Made by a program: the position numbers and the translations under genes. The notes below the pieces were generated by a model, which did no database searches, had not been told where the DNA came from, and was given only the letters and a program-made list of their open reading frames with translations. Of a DNA stretch of 64,000 nt, positions 58,609-64,000 are shown piece after piece. Position 1 is the stretch's first letter. Each line of letters begins with the position of its first letter. The DNA comes from Streptomyces filipinensis. Lineage in GTDB: Bacteria; Actinomycetota; Actinomycetes; Streptomycetales; Streptomycetaceae. Where the stretch lies: the NCBI RefSeq assembly GCF_014649495.1, contig NZ_BMTD01000015.1, positions 1 through 64,000 on the forward strand, written 5' to 3'.

Positions 58609-59739
58609 TCATGCTGTCAAACGCCAGAGGGACGTGGTCTCGGCGCTTCGTGCTGCGTGTAGTGGGTCGGTGGCGTCCCTGGCGCGTGGATGCTGGGGCT
58701 TGGTGTCGATCTTGTCCACAACGCGGAGGCGTGCCGCCTGGATGGCGTCGAGCAGCTGCGGACGTGTCCGGAGGCCGAGGTGCTCTGCCAGGTCGGACAG
58801 GATGAGCCAGCCTTCCCCGCCTGGCCGGAGGTGGGCGGAAAGTCCGGCGAGGAAGCTGTGGAGCATGGCGCTGTCTGGGTCGTAGACGCCTCGCTCGATG
58901 GGGCTGGTCGGACGGGCGGGGAGCCAGGGCGGGTTGCACACGATGAGGTCGGCGCGGCCTTCGGGGAACAGGCCGGGGCCCGAGACCTCGATACGGTCGG
59001 TCAGTGCGAGCCGGTGGGCGTTCTCCTTGGCGCAGGTCAGGGCGCGTGGGTTGATGTCGGTGGCCACGACGCGGTTGATTCCACGGCGGGCCAGGACCGC
59101 GGCGAGGACGCCGGTTCCCGTGCCGAGATCGAACGCTGTACTGGTGGCGGGACTGTGCCGGGTCTCCGGTGGCAGAGGCGTATGGGCGACCAGGTCGACG
59201 TACTCGCCTCTGACCGGCGCGAACACGCCGTAGTGGGGGTGGATCCGGGTGCCGAGCGCCGGCACGTCGACCCCTTTCAGGCGCCACTGGTGAGCGCCGA
59301 TCACCCCCAGCAGTTCCCGGAGCGAGACAGCCGTGGGTCCTCGTAGGGGGCCATAAGCTTCCAGACATGCCTGGCGAACGTCGGGAGCTCGGCGCAACGC
59401 CAGCCTGAAGTCGTCGTCCAGCACCACCAGGAGCTTTCCGAGGACAAGGGCGCGGTGACTGCTGCTGCGTCGGTGCAGGTGGAAGGCCTCGCTCAGGGAA
59501 GTGCTGGTCCTGGGCGATTTGCGGTCGAGGCGGCGGCCCATCGCCCTAAGCAGTTGCCGGGCGTTGTGGAAGTCGCCTTGCCAGAGCAGGGCCGTTCCCT
59601 CACATGCCTGGCGGTAGGCGTCGTTGGCCTTCATCCGGTCATCGGCGACGACGGTTCGCTGTGGAAGGGGTGCGGCGATCTCGGAATGCCAGCGGGCGGA
59701 ATGGTGGGTGTGGCCTGTGGTCCAGTGGATGGTGGACAC
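58609..59739 (-). CDS. Class I SAM-dependent methyltransferase (MTS/PrmC-like)
   Basis: A 376-residue enzyme. GTG 59739 is chosen because GGAG stands six bases upstream; the frame continues to 59808 with a Cys-rich stretch (CSPSKCSSCPC). An N-terminal helical domain of about 170 residues precedes the catalytic part: TAFDLGTGTGVLAAVLARRG binds SAM, and DLIVCNPPWLPARP supplies the N-P-P-W/Y motif of enzymes that methylate exocyclic or side-chain amide nitrogens (PrmC, RsmC, RlmG, HemK type). The substrate could be rRNA or protein; an antibiotic-resistance role cannot be excluded. A strong hairpin lies in its leader at 59806. Confidence 0.85.
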   Translation of the reverse strand: MSTIHWTTGHTHHSARWHSEIAAPLPQRTVVADDRMKANDAYRQACEGTALLWQGDFHNARQLLRAMGRRLDRKSPRTSTSLSEAFHLHRRSSSHRALVLGKLLVVLDDDFRLALRRAPDVRQACLEAYGPLRGPTAVSLRELLGVIGAHQWRLKGVDVPALGTRIHPHYGVFAPVRGEYVDLVAHTPLPPETRHSPATSTAFDLGTGTGVLAAVLARRGINRVVATDINPRALTCAKENAHRLALTDRIEVSGPGLFPEGRADLIVCNPPWLPARPTSPIERGVYDPDSAMLHSFLAGLSAHLRPGGEGWLILSDLAEHLGLRTRPQLLDAIQAARLRVVDKIDTKPQHPRARDATDPLHAARSAETTSLWRLTA

Positions 59740-59805
59740 CACGTACTCCTCGTGGTCGAACGTGCAGGGGCACGAAGAGCACTTCGACGGGGAGCAGGCT
59801 GAACC

Positions 59806-59830
59806 CACGCCTGTCCATCGGACAGGCGTG
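59806..59830. promoter_or_regulatory. Triloop hairpin in the methyltransferase leader
   Basis: CACGCCTGTCC (59806-59816) pairs perfectly with GGACAGGCGTG (59820-59830), leaving a three-base loop. It lies 67 bases upstream of the methyltransferase start on the same strand and could act as an attenuator or as the terminator of an upstream transcript. Confidence 0.6.
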
Positions 59831-60392
59831 TGCGTTGACGCAGGTGGTCGTTACCGCTCTCGCGTCGAAGCGCGAGATCGGACGTCCCAGACAACCATGC
59901 CGAGCATCAGGGTCAGCCCTTTCGGAAGAGTGGCAGCAGACTCGCACAGGTGCGGCTCGGCTTCCAAACCCAGCTCGGCCAGGTCAGCGGGGGGCCTTTT
60001 CGTCCGCTGACTGGGAGTGCTGCGGGCGACGTTCGTAGTCGCGTGCGTTGCGGCGGGCGTTCATGCACCATCCGATGATGACCACCGCCCTCACCTGGGT
60101 CCGGCCCGGCCACCACGACGTGACCGGCCAAAGCGGCGCCGGCCCCGGTGACCATCCGCAGTCATTTCGCAGCGACTTCGGGAGTCGTTCTGGGGCGGGC
60201 ATGGTGGTCAAGGTCGATGACTTTTGATGTCACTCGGGCGCCGCGGGGCCACTCTCTCCGGTTCCAGGCCTCTCTGAACCAGACCATCGCTCTGGCTTGC
60301 TGGAGTCGCCTCGGACCGCTGCTTCGCGTTCGGCTCTTGCTGCCGTCAGTGAGGTCGACCCTCACGTGGCGTCAGGCTGCATGGTCGGTGCC
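59831..60392. other. Possible transposase tail, otherwise nothing
   Basis: On the minus strand (about 60100-59990) VVIIGWCMNARRNARDYERR then PQHSQSADEK resembles the W-x-x-x-x-R-R-x-x-R-D-Y-E-R-x-x-x-H-S end of IS5/IS4-type transposases, but the match is short. I see no other gene here. Confidence 0.35.
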
Positions 60393-60475
60393 GTGGAGGA
60401 TCAGTGGACCGTGGGGCAGGTGGCCAAGCTGGCCGGCGTGAGCGTCCGCACGCTGCATCACTATGACCAAGGACC
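60393..60475 (+). pseudogene. MerR-family regulator, HTH fragment
   Basis: GTG 60393 opens EDQWTVGQVAKLAGVSVRTL then HHYDQ, the classic MerR helix-turn-helix and wing start. After HHYDQ the expected I-G-L/L-L-x-P does not follow; the frame enters unrelated sequence. Only the first 27 residues survive. Confidence 0.7.
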
Positions 60476-60631
60476 CGACCGGATACCGTCCTGGCGGACC
60501 GCGCGTAGTCGTCCCGCGCAATCCGAAAGCATCTCCGCCGACGCGGGATCCGCGCGGTCATCCCTCAGCCCTCCGATCAGGTCCGCCACAGCCTGCGGCG
60601 AGGCCGTACCGGTGGGCGGCCACCGGCTTTC

Positions 60632-60784
60632 CACGCTGAGACGTACAAGCAACGCAACGCGATCGAGCGATGCATCAACCGGCTCAAGCAAGGGAGCGGC
60701 CTGGCCATGCGAACCGACAAACTCGCCCTCACCTACCAGGCTGCCCTCCACCCCGCCGCCACCCTCCTCTGGGCCCGGCGATAA
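60632..60784 (+). mobile_element. IS5-family transposase C-terminal fragment
   Basis: One frame reads YKQRNAIERCINRLKQGSGL, AMRTDKLALTYQAALHPAAT, LLWARR, ending TAA 60782-60784. Y-x-x-R-N-x-x-E-R-x-x-N-x-L-K-x-x-R-x-x-A-x-R-x-D-K is the final part of IS5-type DDE transposases, including the catalytic Glu. It directly follows the MerR scrap, so the insertion probably truncated that gene. Confidence 0.75.
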
Positions 60785-60903
60785 CGGGTGGCTGCGGAGC
60801 ATGATGCGTGGGTCCTGAGTCTTCGCCACCCTGAACGGCTGGATGGCTCTGTTCATGAGTTTCGACAGCAGATGTTCACCAGTTTCAACAGCACTCATGC
60901 GCC

Positions 60904-61150
60904 GGAGTGTTCGATTCCCTGCGGCGCCAGTCGCACCCTGCGTTCTTCGCCTGGGTCAACTCCCCTCCCTCACCGGCCGGGATCATCGCCGAGTTGCTGG
61001 CCGGTGTCATCAACGCAACCTGCGGCATGGGCGAGAACGCCCTCATGGGCCACACCGTCCTGCGCGCCTGCCTGTGCAACTACCGCACCACCACGGACGA
61101 CCTCGACCTGCTGATCCGCGGAGTCCTCCACGCCGCCGACGCCGACAACC
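60904..61150 (+). pseudogene. PLP-dependent decarboxylase with large internal deletion
   Basis: One frame reads LRRQSHPAFFAWVNSPPSPA, GIIAELLAGVINATCGMG, then without break HTVLRACLCNYRTTTDDLDL, LIRGVLHAAD. The first half is the N-terminal substrate-entry region of group II decarboxylases (aromatic amino acid / glutamate type); the second is the C-terminal end. The catalytic middle of about 300 residues, including the PLP lysine, has been deleted. No start with a ribosome binding site remains. Confidence 0.65.
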
Positions 61151-61584
61151 CACCACCGTCCGTCGCGAACGAGCGGCCGACACACAGCCATCGATCACCA
61201 GCGCCACCGCCATCGAAGGTATCCATCGACACCAAGCTGTTCGAATCCGTTGGCCCCAGGCTGCTGTCCGAACTCGTGAACTCTGGTGTCGAAACTGTTG
61301 CATGTAGCAGCTGGAGGAGCTTGTCGCTGATCGAGAACAAGACAGTCACCGCTAACGTGCACCTCAGGACGGGATCACCCAGCCAGTCAAGGGTCTCTCC
61401 AGATCGGGCAAGTGTCGCGCCAAGGCGGTCGCGAACAGGGCGCGCCCGGTCAACAGGCCGAACCCACGTCCCCCACACAGACGCGTCCCGCGACTGTCGA
61501 CTACTGACCGTATTGAATCTAGTGCGTTAAGTAACGGTCTCTTTATGGTCAAAGCGACGCCGACACCGTATCCCTGGAGGATTC
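61151..61584. other. No supported gene; probable promoter of the SGNH gene
   Basis: No frame here has family motifs. The segment just before 61585 is unusually A/T rich for this window (TATTGAATCTAGTGCGTTAAG near 61510-61530) and may hold the promoter, but I cannot place boxes with confidence. Confidence 0.4.
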
Positions 61585-62553
61585 GTGGCACGCTTTCGCA
61601 TTCGTCTCGCCCTGCTCGCCTCGGTCGCAGCTCTCGCCGCCAGCGCTCTTGTCCCCGCGCAGTTCGCCGGGGCCCAACCCGCCGCTGGGGCCGAGGAGCA
61701 CCAGTGGGTCGCCCTGGGCGACTCCTACACCGCCGGGGTCATCCATGCCGCGGGCAACACCTTCGAAGTCCCGCGTGATGGCTGCGAGCGCACCGACCGG
61801 TCCTACCCCCAGGTCATCGACCGCGACCTCGGCGGTCTCTTCGAGCTGACCAACGTCAGCTGCGGCGCCGCCACCATCGAGAACGTCACCGACACACCCC
61901 AGCACCCGATCGGCCGTCACTTTCCGCCCATCTCCGAGGACCCGGACTATCCCTTCCCCGCGGTGCCCCCTCAGTCCGAGGCGGTGGGCCCCGCCACCGA
62001 CGTCATCGCCGTCGGCGTGGGCGGAAACACCCTCGGCTTCGCCGACATCCTCATGAAGTGCCCGGAGCTGGGCGGCGAAAGCGACGGCAAGGGCACCCCG
62101 TGCAAGGACGCCCTGGGCGCCGGCATCCCTGCCCGGCTGAAGAAGGTGCGCCAGGAATACGACCGGATGCTGCGCGTACTCCATGAGCGCGCCCCACACG
62201 CGAAGATCCTGGCCGTCAGTTATCCCACCATCGTCCCCAAGGACACCTCCAAGTGCGGCTTCGGCGACCTGACGAAGTTCGGCACGATCACCCAGGGCGA
62301 CCTTGAGTGGCTGCGCAAGGACGTCCTGGAACCCCTCAACAGGGCCATCGACGACTCGACCGGCACCCAGGAAGCCGCCAGCTTCGTCGACCTCTACACC
62401 TCCTCCCACAACCACAGCGCCTGCGACGCCAACAAGTGGGTCGAAGGCTTCGTCACCCTCCCTGACCAGCTGTCCTTCGTGCACCCCAACGCCCTCGGCC
62501 ATCGCAACGCCGCCGACCACGTCGAAGAAGCGATGCTGAACGCCATCAGCTGA
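61585..62553 (+). CDS. Secreted SGNH/GDSL hydrolase (lipase/esterase)
   Basis: A 322-residue exported hydrolase from GTG 61585 with GGAGG four bases upstream. The signal peptide is RFRIRLALLASVAALAASAL with an AGA-QPA region. Block I is WVALGDSYTAG with catalytic Ser47, block III is VGGNTLGF and block V is HPNALGH with His300. The residue three before that His, normally Asp, is Ser, as in some Streptomyces esterases that use a main-chain carbonyl instead. Six cysteines (three likely disulfides) fit a secreted protein. It probably hydrolyses lipid or acetylated polysaccharide esters outside the cell. Confidence 0.92.
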   Translation: MARFRIRLALLASVAALAASALVPAQFAGAQPAAGAEEHQWVALGDSYTAGVIHAAGNTFEVPRDGCERTDRSYPQVIDRDLGGLFELTNVSCGAATIENVTDTPQHPIGRHFPPISEDPDYPFPAVPPQSEAVGPATDVIAVGVGGNTLGFADILMKCPELGGESDGKGTPCKDALGAGIPARLKKVRQEYDRMLRVLHERAPHAKILAVSYPTIVPKDTSKCGFGDLTKFGTITQGDLEWLRKDVLEPLNRAIDDSTGTQEAASFVDLYTSSHNHSACDANKWVEGFVTLPDQLSFVHPNALGHRNAADHVEEAMLNAIS

Positions 62554-62559
62554 GCTCCC

Positions 62560-62587
62560 GGCACCCGGCACCCGGCACCCGGCACCC
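62560..62587 (+). repeat. Four tandem 7-bp repeats after the SGNH gene
   Basis: GGCACCC is repeated four times without interruption, 7 bases after the stop codon. It may be a slippage-prone microsatellite; it also precedes a strong terminator. Confidence 0.85.
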
Positions 62588-62606
62588 GGCCGACGATCCG
62601 ACAGCG

Positions 62607-62638
62607 AACTGGCCTCTGGCACCAGCCAGAGGCCAGTT
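62607..62638. terminator. Strong terminator after the SGNH gene
   Basis: AACTGGCCTCTGG (62607-62619) pairs perfectly with CCAGAGGCCAGTT (62626-62638) around a six-base loop. It is among the longest perfect stems in the window, well placed 53 bases after the stop. Confidence 0.88.
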
Positions 62639-62801
62639 CCGCCTTCCTGGGTGGACGTGTTTTCGACATGAGTTCGGGAGTGACCCGCGGAGCTGCCGCG
62701 TGATCGATGTCGATGAAACGTGGGTTCTGGCACAGATCTTGGGGAGCGATCGCGGGGCGGGGAACGGTGTCGTGCGATTGCAGGGGGCGAGCCGGGGCCC
62801 G

Positions 62802-63218
62802 TCAGCGTTCTCGCATTCTGGTCCACCACCAGCCGAACATCGCCAACTCGATGTTGTTGGGTTCGGGCAAGGTGCGGCGCGCGAATTCCTCATCGATGCG
62901 CGTGATCAGTCGCCCCAAGTCCCGTCTGGCTCCGGGAGGAAGGTGCAGCATCGCCCGATCCAGGTCATCACGGGCGTCTTCCACCTCTATCCCAGGCGAA
63001 TGGGCCTCAGAGGCGTTCAGATACCGTCCAGGCTGCCTGAAAGCCGACTCGAAGCGAGAGACCGCATGCGCGACCGCGTTGGGCCACATCTCCTCGTCTT
63101 CGACCCGACGGATCGCTGCACGAGTCCGCGCGGAGACACCGCGGACCCTCAGGACCGGATACTGCCATCGTGGCCGCCACCGCTCTGCGCGGATGGCCTT
63201 GGGACGCCTACGCGGCAT
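62802..63218 (-). CDS. Hypothetical protein
   Basis: A 138-residue Arg-rich protein from ATG 63218 with AAAGGG two to eight bases upstream. It reads VRGVSARTRAAIRRVEDEEM, WPNAVAHAVSRFESAFRQP, LGRLITRIDEEFARRTLPE, then a Trp-rich end (FGWWWTRM). The composition and start look genuine, but I recognise no family. It is convergent with the SGNH gene and next to an ISL3 transposase relic. Confidence 0.6.
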   Translation of the reverse strand: MPRRRPKAIRAERWRPRWQYPVLRVRGVSARTRAAIRRVEDEEMWPNAVAHAVSRFESAFRQPGRYLNASEAHSPGIEVEDARDDLDRAMLHLPPGARRDLGRLITRIDEEFARRTLPEPNNIELAMFGWWWTRMRER

Positions 63219-63230
63219 CGCCCTTTCGGA

Positions 63231-63940
63231 TCAACATGAGGCCATCCTGCCACGCCTGGGCACCTGGATGGACCCCCGTCCACACGCTGGCCGCGGTCCC
63301 TCGGCGTAGGCACCGGCCCGGTCCCGGCAGATGATCTCCACGCCGGGATGGCGGATCAGCCAGGCGGCCGGTGGTCCAGCTTCACGGTTCGGAAGCACAT
63401 CGACGACACGACGGTCTTCGACACTGGTCAAGACGGTGCAGTAGGTCTGGCCACGCCGGACCGCGAAGTCGTCGACGCCCAGCACCCGCGGCGTGCTGAA
63501 CCGCGGATCGGGCAATGCCAGGACCCTGCGTAACAAGGTCATTCTTCCCGCGCCGAAGCCCAGCAGGGCAGCCAGCCGGGCGCCGGCCCGCCCGACCAGC
63601 GCCAGCCCCACTCGCTCCAGGGCGTGGGGTGAGCCGCGTGGTCAACCATGCGTACGGGGCGGCCGGCTGGGAGAACGGCTCGGCGAACGTCGGCGCGGGC
63701 GGTCCGCCGACCCGCAGATGAAGCGCTGGGCCGTCAGCCGGATCACAAAGCACTGCTCAGCAAGTGGAAGGTCCTTCAGCCTGCGCTGGTAGCGGTCGTG
63801 GACTCGGTCCGAAAGGCAGCCGCAGTCTGGGCATGCAGCCCCGGCAGCGCGGCCCCCTCGTCTCCGCCTCGACCATGCCGAACGCGGACGTGACCACCTC
63901 GACATCCACGACCGACCGCGGCAGCGGCCGCCAGGTACTG
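63231..63940 (-). mobile_element. ISL3-family transposase, frameshifted remnant
   Basis: Three frames must be joined. CPDCGCLSDRVHDRYQRRLK then DLPLAEQCFVIRLTAQRFIC (about 63830-63700) is the zinc-ribbon and N-terminal part. APTFAEPFSQPAAPYAWLTT (about 63690-63620) is next. GLALVGRAGARLAALLGFGA, LPDPRFSTPRVLGVDDFAVR, RGQTYCTVLTSVEDRRVV, LIRHPGVEIICRDRAGAYAE (63611-63290) is the DDE core beginning, with the catalytic Asp residues in GVDDFA and CRDRAGAY. The C-terminal third is missing. It is a broken ISL3 element. Confidence 0.8.
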
Positions 63941-64000
63941 AGGGAGCGTCAACTCAGATCGGCAGACGCCAAGGCGTAGGCGGTCTCACGCGAACCCGTG

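Noticed and set aside
62560..62587. The GGCACCC tandem repeat as a CRISPR or phase-variation element of the SGNH gene
   Set aside because: It lies after the stop codon with 7-base units and no spacers, so it cannot switch the frame of that gene.
1..64000. tRNA or rRNA genes
   Set aside because: I saw no convincing T-loop/acceptor pairing or rRNA sequence on either strand; a covariance-model scan would be needed to exclude one fully.

Overview
The window is about 70% G+C or more, with Streptomyces-type codon use and gene families: DUF6247 and DUF347 proteins, helicase-associated repeats, a Ser/Thr kinase with an extracytoplasmic tail, a second NAD-dependent DNA ligase and an SGNH lipase. I read it as a Streptomyces (or very close actinomycete) chromosome arm or large replicon. 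It mixes intact accessory operons with many decayed genes. All calls come from reading the sequence; no database search was possible.

Layout. 1-2.1 kb holds a decayed WD40 / [2Fe-2S] / ArsR segment containing a perfect 42-bp palindrome. 2.1-5.9 kb has a MarR regulator, a cytoplasmic AmiC-like binding protein and an NCS1 permease with a Cys-rich tail. 5.9-8.1 kb has an HTH/coiled-coil gene, a prophage tail remnant and a broken HhH-GPD glycosylase. 8.8-13.4 kb is a TetR-controlled set (AtzG-like protein plus amidase, divergent from an MFS exporter and an MBL hydrolase), tied together by three copies of one operator. 13.8-16.1 kb is a ruined helicase-associated repeat gene and an IS110 scrap. 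16.2-19.4 kb has two small membrane proteins and a STAND (NB-ARC/TPR) NTPase with two compensating one-base indels. 19.5-20.5 kb has gene fragments, including an integrase tail. 21.0-25.6 kb has a MarR/MFS pair, a Ser/Thr kinase and a dead Fic/Doc-like toxin-antitoxin pair.

25.8-31.9 kb has a second LigA, a DUF6247/RelE-like pair with a truncated toxin, ricin-lectin scraps and a CoiA-like gene flanked by orphan type I-E-like CRISPR repeats. 32.2-34.7 kb is a LysR regulator divergent from an IMPase-like gene and an F420-type reductase. 35.1-36.4 kb and 47.1-48.1 kb carry two copies of one cassette: a roughly 60-aa hydrophobic peptide whose stop overlaps, by 8 bp, the start of a sigma factor with a membrane-spanning tail. 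36.8-38.3 kb is a MarR/esterase pair, 39.5-42.7 kb a two-component system with a DUF347 membrane protein, and 43.7-45.6 kb an S9 peptidase.

48.8-55.4 kb is a possible functional locus: a processive GT2 glycosyltransferase, a one-TM protein, a six-bladed NHL propeller protein, a second protein sharing its C-terminal domain (with the relic of a third copy between them) and a SAM methyltransferase. 55.8-64 kb has a small secreted protein, a repeat-rich membrane protein, a second methyltransferase, a secreted SGNH hydrolase and the remains of IS5- and ISL3-type transposases, a MerR gene and a PLP decarboxylase.

The best candidates for undescribed biology are the duplicated peptide/sigma cassette, the NHL/shared-domain locus and the STAND NTPase with its membrane partner.
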